Positions 9,937 through 18,127 of a stretch of 64,000 bases of DNA are shown here, in pieces. The stretch's first letter is position 1. Every line of letters starts with the position of its first letter. Made by a program: the position numbers and the translations under genes. Below the pieces are notes generated by a model. The model ran no database searches. It was not told the origin of the DNA and saw only the letters and a list, made by a program, of their open reading frames with translations. The stretch comes from Cohnella endophytica (GTDB lineage Bacteria; Bacillota; Bacilli; Paenibacillales; Paenibacillaceae): positions 33,953 to 97,952 of the forward strand of contig NZ_RBZM01000015.1 of NCBI RefSeq assembly GCF_003628305.1. The letters are read 5' to 3'.

Positions 9937-11901
9937 CTATCTATTCGAATTCCGGCTCGTCCGGTAGGAGAAGCCGTCACAGCGCATGACGCCTTCCTCC
10001 AATATCAAAACCAGCGCATGATGCTCGTCCGTTAAGTCATTCTGCTCAAGTACGACGCGCGAAAACGTATCCGCCCCGTCCTCCGGCCGTAAAACCAATT
10101 CCTCCAGCTTCCGACCGTCCAAATATGCGGTTGCCCTGCCGTATGCCTTCACCGGCATACGAAGTCGGAATGCGTCACCGCGGAAATTCCACTTGAGCCT
10201 ATGCTCGATTTCTTCCGAGAAACCCCGGCGATCGACCGAAAAATAGCCGATGCCATGCACATAGTCGGCGGACTCCTCCGGCTCCCAGCGATCCGGGCTT
10301 TGCGCCGATCCGGCCAGTCCTTCCGAAGGCAGCAAGTTGACCCAATGCTCCCGGACCTCCCCCTGTATATCCAAACGCGAACACTCGGCGATCACGCCCC
10401 CGCTCGCGATTATACCGATACGTCCAGGTACGGCGGTCAGCCCGATTTCCATCTCGATACCGTTAACCGTCGCCTTGCATCCGTCTTGTCTTTGCACGAC
10501 GGTAATACGATAGGTCGCGGCCTTTCCGAAAGGACGACGATCATCGTAATCATGCCGATCGGATTTGGCCCAATCGGAAAGCGTCTCGCCGTCTTCGCCC
10601 CCGATCGCTAGAATACGCTTCGTTCCGTCCCTCGCGATTTGAATCAAGGCAACCGCGCCGCTTTGAACGGCAAGGCCGATACCGTCCGCGAACATGCGCG
10701 GATCGGGCTCGCCGTCCGCCCAACGCGGCATGACCGTCGAACCGACCGGTCCGTTCCAGCCCCACGCGACGGTAAATAAACCGGTACTGACGATCTCGGC
10801 GATCATCGCGAATTCCTCGTAGCCTTTACGGACGAAACTAACGGCAGGCGCATTGTTCGCGGAGAGCACGAATCGGTCCGCGTACGGCTCCGCCCAAGGA
10901 CGCGAAGCGGAGTTGATCGTCCCTTCGCCCCGCTCGTTTAACGCGGGATACATCGCATGAAGCATCCCGTCCGCGGTTACTTGTCCGGAGTACGTCTGTC
11001 CCCATATGCCGTATCGCTCATGGCCGCGGGGGAAAGAGTGCCAGCAGGAGCCTTCCTGATGAAGCTCCCAAGCTTCTTCCAGATGGGCCTTTTCAAGCTC
11101 CGCCCGGAATACGGCCTGATAGGAACGATTGCTCCCGACGGATGTGGCGGGCGCGTATACGTAACCTCCATGCACGTAAGCGGGATAAAATTCTAGCGGC
11201 GCCGGATGATACTTCAAGCTTTGCGGATACAAAAGGAACGCCGGATCGCCATACGGACCGTCGGGCCGATCGGCGACGAGCGCCGCCAGCGACCAGGAGC
11301 CTCCCGTATTGCGCGACATGCTCATCATGGCGACGATCAGCCAATCTTCGGAACGCCGAATGAGCGTGCTGGCGTAAGTTCGCTTGTACATCCCCTTAAG
11401 CAGCGGCTGATCCGTTTCGTTGCGGAGAGGATGCGCATGCTTAATGAAGGGGCCTTCCGGTCGGGAAGCCGAGGCATATGCGATGCCCCCCTGCTCCTCC
11501 TTCAGCGAGCCCCAGCCGTAAATCATATGGTAGATTCCGTCCTCGTACACGACGGAAGCATCGAGAGTCGCGAGCGTCGCATCTTTCGGCGTATAACGAT
11601 CGGCCAGCCCCCTGCCGTCGAATACGGGTCCGGTGTTGTGCCAGCTTGCCCCTCCGTCGGTCGAGCGCAGAAGCGTAATAACTCCGAGATGAACATATCC
11701 TTTCGAATACAGGCTTACGTAAAAATACCAATTTCCGGATACGGGATCGATGAAGAAATATCCGTTAACCGGCCAATCCCATACGCCGACTCCGACGTGG
11801 ACCGGATTGCCGGAATATTCGGCGAAAGTGTCGAACGAAGGATCCCCGATCAGAGGGTGGGAGTGCCAATGCCGAACATGCCGGCTCTCCGCGTAGTTCA
11901 T
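9937..11901 (-). CDS. Beta-propeller glycosidase-like protein (GH43/GH32-like)
   Basis: A 654-residue protein without a signal peptide. Residues about 25-330 read as a five-bladed beta-propeller of the GH43/GH32 type (GYFFIDPVSGNWYFYVSL, DASVVYEDGIYHMIYGWGS, YGDPAFLLYP); about 350-510 resembles a concanavalin-like beta-sandwich, and the end is a further beta-rich domain. The start has a strong GGAGGAGA ribosome site 4 nt upstream. It follows the permease gene by 19 bp and precedes the M81 gene by 13 bp. The catalytic acids could not be assigned safely, so it is called glycosidase-like. Confidence 0.7.
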   Translation of the reverse strand: MNYAESRHVRHWHSHPLIGDPSFDTFAEYSGNPVHVGVGVWDWPVNGYFFIDPVSGNWYFYVSLYSKGYVHLGVITLLRSTDGGASWHNTGPVFDGRGLADRYTPKDATLATLDASVVYEDGIYHMIYGWGSLKEEQGGIAYASASRPEGPFIKHAHPLRNETDQPLLKGMYKRTYASTLIRRSEDWLIVAMMSMSRNTGGSWSLAALVADRPDGPYGDPAFLLYPQSLKYHPAPLEFYPAYVHGGYVYAPATSVGSNRSYQAVFRAELEKAHLEEAWELHQEGSCWHSFPRGHERYGIWGQTYSGQVTADGMLHAMYPALNERGEGTINSASRPWAEPYADRFVLSANNAPAVSFVRKGYEEFAMIAEIVSTGLFTVAWGWNGPVGSTVMPRWADGEPDPRMFADGIGLAVQSGAVALIQIARDGTKRILAIGGEDGETLSDWAKSDRHDYDDRRPFGKAATYRITVVQRQDGCKATVNGIEMEIGLTAVPGRIGIIASGGVIAECSRLDIQGEVREHWVNLLPSEGLAGSAQSPDRWEPEESADYVHGIGYFSVDRRGFSEEIEHRLKWNFRGDAFRLRMPVKAYGRATAYLDGRKLEELVLRPEDGADTFSRVVLEQNDLTDEHHALVLILEEGVMRCDGFSYRTSRNSNR

Positions 11902-11920
11902 GTTCTCTCCTCCATCGCGC

Positions 11921-12748
11921 TCAGGATTTGACCGAACCGGCGGTAATGCCGGCTACCATGTATTTCTGACCCGCAACGAAGAATATCAGGCATGGGATGA
12001 TGGCGATCATAATATCCGCGAATAAGAGGTCCCACCTTTGACTGAACTTTCCGTAAAATTTAAAAACCGTCATAGGAAGCGGCCATTTGTCTCCCCCGGC
12101 GAAGTAAAGATAGGTCGTAACGTCGTTCCAGACGCCGATGAAGTTAAAGACGATAACGGTGACAGTGACCGGAGCCAGCAGCGGGAAAACGATGCGGAAA
12201 AACATTTGAATCGGACGGCTGCCGTCTATGATGGCCGCTTCGTCGATCTCCCGCGGGATCGTCCTGATAAACCCGGTATATAGGAAGATGCTTAAAGGCA
12301 GCGTATAAGCGACAAATATAGAGATAATACCCAGATACGTGTTGTTCAGGTGCAGAACGAGCATCGTGAAGTAGGTCGGGATGATCGCCGTCGGCACGAT
12401 AATGCCCGTCAGAAAATAGAGCGAAGTAAACTTGGCGAATCCCGAGCCTTTTCTAGCGATGTAATACGCCGCCATGGCGGCCAGAAATCCGGCGAGGATG
12501 ACGACCGTGACGCCGATAAACACGCCGTTCGTCAAGCCTTGAAGCGCATTGGACTTCGCGAATACTTGAGCGTAATTATTGAAATGGAGGCTTTTGGGCC
12601 AGCTGTAACCGAGTCGGTTGGCGCCGAGCGTGTCTTTAAGCGAGTTGACCACGACGATCCAGATAGGCATGAGGTAACATAGGGCGACAACAACCATGAC
12701 CGCTTCCAGAAGCCAGGTTGCGGAACGGAACTTAAAGGTTCGCTTCAT
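11921..12748 (-). CDS. Carbohydrate ABC transporter permease (MalG/LplC type)
   Basis: A 275-residue inner membrane permease with about six transmembrane segments. The EAA loop reads EIDEAAIIDGSRPIQMFFRI (about residues 180-199), the docking site for the ATPase. Start ATG 12746-12748 overlaps the TGA of the first permease gene (TGATG); GGAGG lies just upstream. With its partner permease and binding protein it forms a CUT1-type sugar importer. No ATPase gene is present, as is usual for such systems in Bacillales, which share an MsmX-like ATPase. Confidence 0.92.
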   Translation of the reverse strand: MKRTFKFRSATWLLEAVMVVVALCYLMPIWIVVVNSLKDTLGANRLGYSWPKSLHFNNYAQVFAKSNALQGLTNGVFIGVTVVILAGFLAAMAAYYIARKGSGFAKFTSLYFLTGIIVPTAIIPTYFTMLVLHLNNTYLGIISIFVAYTLPLSIFLYTGFIRTIPREIDEAAIIDGSRPIQMFFRIVFPLLAPVTVTVIVFNFIGVWNDVTTYLYFAGGDKWPLPMTVFKFYGKFSQRWDLLFADIMIAIIPCLIFFVAGQKYMVAGITAGSVKS

Positions 12749-13632
12749 CAATAATCGACCTCCAGTCTGCGGAACAAACCGAGAGTGATAAAGCTGACCA
12801 GACTGATTACGATCGTGAACAGCAAGCCCGCCGCAGCGGAATATCCGAACAAGCCCGAAGAGAAAGATTTGAAAATGAAGGTGCCGTACACTTGCGTCGC
12901 GTCCGCCGGCCCCCCATTCGTCAAACCGTATACTTGTCCGAATACCTTCGCGCCTCCGATGAGACAGAGAATCGTATTGATGCAAAGCGAATAGATCGTA
13001 AGAGGAAACGTAATGTGCCTGAACTTGCTGATTCCGCCCGCGCCGTCCACCGTAGCGGCTTCGTAGTATTCCTTCGGCACGGACTGTAGGCCCGTCAGAA
13101 AAATGACGACGATCGCGCCGATCGACATCCATATATCCATTACGCAGATAGCCGTCATGGCATACTTGGTGTCGGTCAACCAGTTCTGGGCCAAAAACCC
13201 GAGCCCGACGTGCCGAAGCAGCGTATTGATCGGTCCGAATGTCGGTTGGTATAGCGCGCTGAACACATAAGCAATGACGAGCGGATTAAATACGAACGGC
13301 GAGAAAATAATCGTCCGGTACGTATTTTTGTATTTGACGCCGTTGTTCAAGATGAGGGCCAAGCCGAAACCGACGACGATTTTCACAATGGTCGTGGCAG
13401 CCGTGAAAATGAGCGTGTTGCGCACTGATATCGCGAACACCGGCGATTCGAACAAGTCTTGAAAGTTTCGCCAACCGTTGAATTTGGGATGCAACGGGAA
13501 GTAGGAGGACCAGTTCGTGAACGCCATGACGAGTCCCGATAAATTAGGCAAAATGAAAAACAGACTGAATAGGCAAAAAGCCGGAAGGACGAACAGCACC
13601 GAATATTGCCCGGATATTCCTTTCGATCGCAT
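12748..13632 (-). CDS. Carbohydrate ABC transporter permease (MalF/LplB type)
   Basis: A 294-residue permease with six predicted membrane helices and the EAA-loop sequence EYYEAATVDGAGGISKFRHI. Start ATG 13630-13632 is chosen over an in-frame ATG six codons upstream because AAAGGAGGTG lies 5-6 nt before it. It is the first permease gene after the binding protein (74 bp gap) and is translationally coupled to the second permease. Confidence 0.92.
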   Translation of the reverse strand: MRSKGISGQYSVLFVLPAFCLFSLFFILPNLSGLVMAFTNWSSYFPLHPKFNGWRNFQDLFESPVFAISVRNTLIFTAATTIVKIVVGFGLALILNNGVKYKNTYRTIIFSPFVFNPLVIAYVFSALYQPTFGPINTLLRHVGLGFLAQNWLTDTKYAMTAICVMDIWMSIGAIVVIFLTGLQSVPKEYYEAATVDGAGGISKFRHITFPLTIYSLCINTILCLIGGAKVFGQVYGLTNGGPADATQVYGTFIFKSFSSGLFGYSAAAGLLFTIVISLVSFITLGLFRRLEVDY

Positions 13633-13706
13633 GCCGCACCTCCTTTCCAATAGAACCGCCGCGCCGGTTTCCCGGTTCGCGGCGGCGTGTTTAACTGCTA
13701 AGCCGA

Positions 13707-15035
13707 TTACCAGCCCGGGGTTTGGACGGTGCGGTTATATTGCGCATAGTCCGTATACCAGTCATCGAAAGCCTTCTTGATGTCTTTGCCGTTGAAAATA
13801 TCCAGGAACGGTTTCCCGGCATCCGTACCGAGCGGGAAAGTCGGGAAGTGCTGGCGGATAACGTCGAGCGTGACCGGCATCCCGGTTTGGGCAATGTAGC
13901 CGTCCATCTCTTGCTGCCAGACGCTCTTCTCGGTGTTGTAGTCCTTGTAAGGCGCCGCGCCCTGCACGGGTTTAACCAGCAAGTTGAAGTGATCCGGTTC
14001 CATCAAATAATTGACCAAATCCTTGGCTTCTTGCTTATGTTTGCTGTTCAGCGGTACGCCCAGCGCGCGTCCCGACAAGTTAACGACTGCGCTGATCTTC
14101 GAGTCGTCCATCGTGAACGGCATGAAGCCCAGATCCTTGACTTTCTCGGCATCGAGCTTGGCAAGATCGTCGTACAGCCAGTCGCCGAGAACGGTCATTC
14201 CGTACTTGCCGTCAAGCAGCCCTTGATAGCCATCCGCGATCAAGAGAGACAGATGGTCTTTGTTCGTATAAGGAACGAGCGAAGTCATGCGCTCGGCAAA
14301 CTGCATAAAGCCGGGCATCTCGGAAGGTTTCGTCTCGTTCTTTGCCATCTTCGCCGCATCTTCGTCGGTGACCGAGAATACGCCGCCGACGGCTTGCAGC
14401 ATCTGGTAAGTCCAGCTGTCCTTGCCCGGGATGAAAATCGGCGTGACTCCCGTCCCTTGAATCTTCTTCAATCCGTCCATCAATTCCGCGTAGTTCATCA
14501 TCGGCACTTTGACTCCGGCCTTCTCGAACACTTTCTTGTTGTAGATCGCGCCGAAATATCCAAGCGGGAATGCATAGGCTTCGTACGCTACGCCGTCTTT
14601 CGCCGTGAAGAGTTTCACGCTGTCGAGCGTCTTGTCCACCCACGGTCCTTGAAGCGGTTCAAGGAAGGAGAAGGGAATCAAGCCGTCGCCGGCGTTGGCC
14701 ATGAACAGGTCCGGCGCGTCGTTGGTCGACATTTTGGTTTTCAGGATGTTGATGAACTGATCGTCGGGGTAGACGTCGACGCGTACCGTGTTGCCGGTCG
14801 ACTCCTCGTATGCGGCGATGGCGCTCTTAAGCCCTTCGGACTCTCCCCAAGCGTTGAAGGTAGCGAGTACCATTTCGACCGGTTTCTTGCTCGGAGCGGA
14901 CGCTCCCGCAGAAGGCGAGCCGGCTGGCTCTTGCGAAGACGCGTTGTTGGAGTTTCCTCCGCACGCGGCCAGAATCGAAATCATGATAGCGGTTACCAAT
15001 AACGTCATTCCTAACTTGCCATTTCTTTTTAACAA
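13707..15035 (-). CDS. Extracellular sugar-binding lipoprotein of an ABC importer
   Basis: A 442-residue solute-binding protein of the CUT1 family. Start is TTG at 15033-15035 with GGAGGT six nt upstream; an upstream in-frame ATG is rejected because this ribosome site would then lie inside the gene. The signal peptide ends at the lipobox LAAC (C25), followed by a Ser/Gly/Ala/Pro-rich linker. The mature part has a typical binding-protein fold pattern (NAPDLFMANAGDGLIP, GKYGMTVLGDW). First gene of the operon, under the conserved element at 15085-15150. Confidence 0.92.
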   Translation of the reverse strand: MLKRNGKLGMTLLVTAIMISILAACGGNSNNASSQEPAGSPSAGASAPSKKPVEMVLATFNAWGESEGLKSAIAAYEESTGNTVRVDVYPDDQFINILKTKMSTNDAPDLFMANAGDGLIPFSFLEPLQGPWVDKTLDSVKLFTAKDGVAYEAYAFPLGYFGAIYNKKVFEKAGVKVPMMNYAELMDGLKKIQGTGVTPIFIPGKDSWTYQMLQAVGGVFSVTDEDAAKMAKNETKPSEMPGFMQFAERMTSLVPYTNKDHLSLLIADGYQGLLDGKYGMTVLGDWLYDDLAKLDAEKVKDLGFMPFTMDDSKISAVVNLSGRALGVPLNSKHKQEAKDLVNYLMEPDHFNLLVKPVQGAAPYKDYNTEKSVWQQEMDGYIAQTGMPVTLDVIRQHFPTFPLGTDAGKPFLDIFNGKDIKKAFDDWYTDYAQYNRTVQTPGW

Positions 15036-15084
15036 GCGACGACCTCCAATAATCTGAATTTTCAATCAATTTGGATGCATGATC

Positions 15085-15150
15085 ATTATTGCAAACGGAA
15101 TGCCCTGCAGGATATAGAGGATTGTTCGGTCGATCTGGATTTTTGGACAA
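15085..15150 (-). promoter_or_regulatory. Promoter of the sugar operon with paired TCCA half-sites (site A)
   Basis: Read on the minus strand: TTGTCC (15145-15150), half-site TCCAGATC (15132-15139), CCGAACAAT in the middle, half-site TCTATATC (15111-15118), then exactly 20 bp and a -10 box AATAAT (15085-15090). The half-sites are 21 bp apart. No good -35 box is present; the second half-site sits just upstream of where it would be, as for an activator contacting sigma. The same layout occurs at 16257-16321 and 19687-19752. Confidence 0.75.
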
Positions 15151-15170
15151 ATTTGCGGACGGTCGTTCGG

Positions 15171-16196
15171 TCAGAGCGTCATCAGCTTGTTCCAGATCTT
15201 GTTGTAATTGCGCCAGTCGCTATGGATTCGCGGACTATTGCTCAGAATAACGCCGATTGTCCCGTAATGGGGATCGATCGACAGCATACATCCGGTGAAC
15301 CCGGGATGCCCGATGCACGCGGGGGATTGCAGGTCGCCGAAACATCCGTGCGGGTCGACGTCCGACTTCCGCCAAGCGATCGGCGTCTTCGAGAATCGGC
15401 CCCCCGTCGTCTCGCGAAGCATCAAATCGACGCCGGCCGGCGAGAAAACGATTGGGTCCCCGTGTTTCCGGAGAAGGAACAATCGCGCGAACAGCATCAG
15501 ATCGGATACGGTGGAATACAAACCGCTATCCCCGGTCACGGCCGCATTGCGTAATCCGCCCATACCGCTTCCCGTCTCGTAGTTCCAGGGCAGTACGAAC
15601 GTGCCTTCTTCCAAAAGCGGCGTCTCGAACGTCGTATCCTTCATCCCGAGCGGATCGAACAGGCATTCCCTGGCGAAAGCCTCCAGCCGCTTTCCCGACA
15701 ACCTTTCGATCATATCCATCAGTATCGTGTACCCTTGCGTAAAATAAATCTGGCGTTCTCCCGGCGTATACGAACGGGAATCGATCGCGTAAATTCGACG
15801 CAAATACGCTTCCGCGTCTTCCCTGTTCGGCCAAGGCTCGTCGATTCCATCGTAACCGGCGGTATGCGTCAGCAGATGCCATACGGTTACGTCGGGAAAA
15901 CGATATTCCGGAATAACGGATCTCACGGGCGAATACAAGGTAAGCAGCCCCTCTTCGATCAGCTTGACGATTAGGCTTGCGGTTACGATCTTGGTCACCG
16001 ATCCGACATTAAAACGCGTCCGGCCGTCGACAGCCGCCCTTTCATAGCCTTCCGGCGCGGAATATCCCCCCGTGAAGGCATAGCGAATTTCCCTTGAGCA
16101 ATCCAAATATCCGATAGACAAGCAAGGACTTAAATCCTCTTCCATCAGCCGATGGAAATACGAATCCAACCTGGGCGCATGCGCCGTTAGTATCAT
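15171..16196 (-). CDS. Beta-lactamase-family serine hydrolase (class C-like esterase/peptidase fold)
   Basis: A 341-residue protein with the active-site SVTK (S66-K69) and a GHPGFTG motif near the C-terminus, both typical of the class C beta-lactamase/DD-peptidase/esterase superfamily. The second catalytic motif, usually Y-x-N, reads YFT in QIYFTQGYTI, so N is not conserved. Start ATG 16194-16196 is preceded by GGAGGCGATCGGG; 42 further upstream codons are in frame but run through the promoter. No clear signal peptide. It has its own promoter of the shared type, so it may remove ester groups from the imported sugar. Confidence 0.8.
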   Translation of the reverse strand: MILTAHAPRLDSYFHRLMEEDLSPCLSIGYLDCSREIRYAFTGGYSAPEGYERAAVDGRTRFNVGSVTKIVTASLIVKLIEEGLLTLYSPVRSVIPEYRFPDVTVWHLLTHTAGYDGIDEPWPNREDAEAYLRRIYAIDSRSYTPGERQIYFTQGYTILMDMIERLSGKRLEAFARECLFDPLGMKDTTFETPLLEEGTFVLPWNYETGSGMGGLRNAAVTGDSGLYSTVSDLMLFARLFLLRKHGDPIVFSPAGVDLMLRETTGGRFSKTPIAWRKSDVDPHGCFGDLQSPACIGHPGFTGCMLSIDPHYGTIGVILSNSPRIHSDWRNYNKIWNKLMTL

Positions 16197-16256
16197 CCCG
16201 ATCGCCTCCGATCCTATCCCGTCGCCTTGTCTTCCCGGAAAAATAGCGTTGTTTGT

Positions 16257-16321
16257 ACTATACAATAATCGATCTCTCGTGAAATATGGAAGATTGTTCG
16301 ACCGTTCTGGATTATTGACCA
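16257..16321 (-). promoter_or_regulatory. Promoter of the serine hydrolase gene with paired TCCA half-sites (site B)
   Basis: Minus strand: TGGTCA (16316-16321), half-site TCCAGAAC (16304-16311), TCGAACAAT in the middle, half-site TCCATATT (16283-16290), 20 bp, then -10 TATAGT (16257-16262). Half-site spacing is 21 bp, identical to sites A and C. It lies in the divergent region between the hydrolase and the histidine-kinase genes. Confidence 0.75.
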
Positions 16322-16377
16322 TATTTAGTTCCTACCGGCTATTTCTCCTTGGGTATGTGCTAAAATAAAACCAAGGG

Positions 16378-18117
16378 GTGGTCAGACTGAGAATACGCAA
16401 TCCGTTGCAAATCAGACTTTTCTTCTTCTATTCCCTCGTCTTTATTCTGATTATCATTCTTGCAAGCGTTCCCACTTATATTTATCTCAAACGAGGAATC
16501 GAGAAAAACGCCCTCAACACGATGAACGAAACGGTCGGGAACGTTGCGGAGAAGCTGGACGCCCGCCTGAAGGAATTCGACAACATCAGCAAACAGCTTT
16601 ACCTGAGCACGGATTCGAACAACCGCACCATTATTCAACACTTGGGAATTCTACAAAACGATAAAGGCTCCTTCGACGAGGTCGAATCCGTGCAAGCCGT
16701 CTACAGTTTGCTGGGTCTCGTCACTTCTATATACAACGATATTCACCGGCTCACGATCTTTACATCCCGCGATGTCGTCTATTCCAATCCGAAAGCTCAA
16801 ATGTCCGTCGCGAAGGCTTATCCGGACTCTTTCGAATTGCAGGAAATCCGGCATTCCGCGGGCGAGACGGTTTTACGGTATTCGGCTCACGACCGTTGGG
16901 CAAATACCGGCGCCTCGCCGGTTTTCAACTTCAGCCGGTTGCTTAACCCGAGGCAGGATAAAATCGCGGTCATCGAAATGCAAATTCGCGCGGGCGATAT
17001 GCTGCCTCTCGACCAAATTCGCTCGATATCGGGCGCCATCCTCACTTTGTCCGACGGCGATCGTATTCTTTTCGATAGCGCGGCCGGCGATGCTTCTCAA
17101 CCGCGGCGGAACGAGTACGTCTTCCGGAAAAATATCGAATCCGCGAATCTGACGATCTCTCTGACCGTTCCTCGCCGCGTCGTCCTGTCCGAGCTTGTTC
17201 TTTTCCGCAATTTCTCATTGGCTACCCTATTCGTGCTTGTCGTGTTCTCCCTGCTCGTATACTATTACTTGTCCAGACTGCTCACCCAGCCGCTAGTCAA
17301 ATTAAAAGAAGCGATCGACTCTATCGATCTGGAAGACAAGAGGCTCAATATCGACAACAAGTACAAGGTCAACGAGATCGAGCGAATTAACAGGTCCTTC
17401 CGCAATATGAATTCCCGACTGCAGCATTCCCTCGAACAAATCGTGCAATTCCGTATGACGCAGCTGCAATCCCAGTTCGATACGCTTCAAGCGCAGATTA
17501 ACCCGCATTTCCTGTTTAATATGCTCGGCATTATTCAAGAGTCCGCCGAGAACGGAGAACTCCCCCAAGTACGGACGATTTCTCGCAGCTTGTCCGAATT
17601 CATGCGCTATTCGATTTCCATAGATTCGCCGGTCACGACTTTGGATACGGAAGTGTCCTTCTCGATGCGCTATTTGGAACTAATGAAGACGCGTTACATG
17701 CATAGGCTGACTTACTCCTTCGACTTCGATCAAAATATGCTGCACATGATGGTGCCGAAGCTGATTATCCAGCCGCTTTCGGAAAATGCCATCAACCACG
17801 GATTCGCGGGCATTCCCCACCCGCTTCATATCGAAGCGACGGGACGGCTCGTCGGCGAACAGTGGGAAATACGCTTCCGGGACAACGGAGCAGGTTTCGG
17901 TTCGGAAAGGTTGGAAGAGGTGCGGCTCAAAGTTCAGGAGGCGCTCGATCATTTGAATTCCGACTTCGATACGGTAAAGCTGGGAATGGGAGGCATGGGC
18001 CTGACCAGCACGATCGTCCGGCTCAAGCTCATGTTCCGAAGCAAGCTTCAGGTAGAGATCGGCGATCACCCGGACGGCGGAGCGGAAATTACGATGCGGG
18101 GATTAATCAACGGGTAG
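16378..18117 (+). CDS. YesM-type sensor histidine kinase
   Basis: A 579-residue membrane kinase: N-terminal transmembrane helix (about 12-35), an extracytoplasmic sensor region (about 36-275), a second helix (about 278-300), a HAMP-like linker, the LytS/YesM-type phosphoacceptor region with INPHFLFNMLGI (H377) and a C-terminal ATPase domain (NAINHG; DNGAGFG; GMGGMGL). Such kinases sense extracellular sugars or their binding proteins. The GTG at 16378 is too close to AAGGGG (16373-16378); a CTG at 16387-16389 fits better and would give the usual MRIRNPLQ start, so the start is uncertain. It is followed after 10 bp by its response regulator. Confidence 0.9.
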   Translation: MVRLRIRNPLQIRLFFFYSLVFILIIILASVPTYIYLKRGIEKNALNTMNETVGNVAEKLDARLKEFDNISKQLYLSTDSNNRTIIQHLGILQNDKGSFDEVESVQAVYSLLGLVTSIYNDIHRLTIFTSRDVVYSNPKAQMSVAKAYPDSFELQEIRHSAGETVLRYSAHDRWANTGASPVFNFSRLLNPRQDKIAVIEMQIRAGDMLPLDQIRSISGAILTLSDGDRILFDSAAGDASQPRRNEYVFRKNIESANLTISLTVPRRVVLSELVLFRNFSLATLFVLVVFSLLVYYYLSRLLTQPLVKLKEAIDSIDLEDKRLNIDNKYKVNEIERINRSFRNMNSRLQHSLEQIVQFRMTQLQSQFDTLQAQINPHFLFNMLGIIQESAENGELPQVRTISRSLSEFMRYSISIDSPVTTLDTEVSFSMRYLELMKTRYMHRLTYSFDFDQNMLHMMVPKLIIQPLSENAINHGFAGIPHPLHIEATGRLVGEQWEIRFRDNGAGFGSERLEEVRLKVQEALDHLNSDFDTVKLGMGGMGLTSTIVRLKLMFRSKLQVEIGDHPDGGAEITMRGLING

Positions 18118-18127
18118 GTGACTTCAC

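Noticed and set aside
13722..15002. 426-codon open frame antisense to the sugar-binding lipoprotein gene
   Set aside because: No ribosome site or recognisable protein; it mirrors the codon bias of a GC-rich gene on the other strand.
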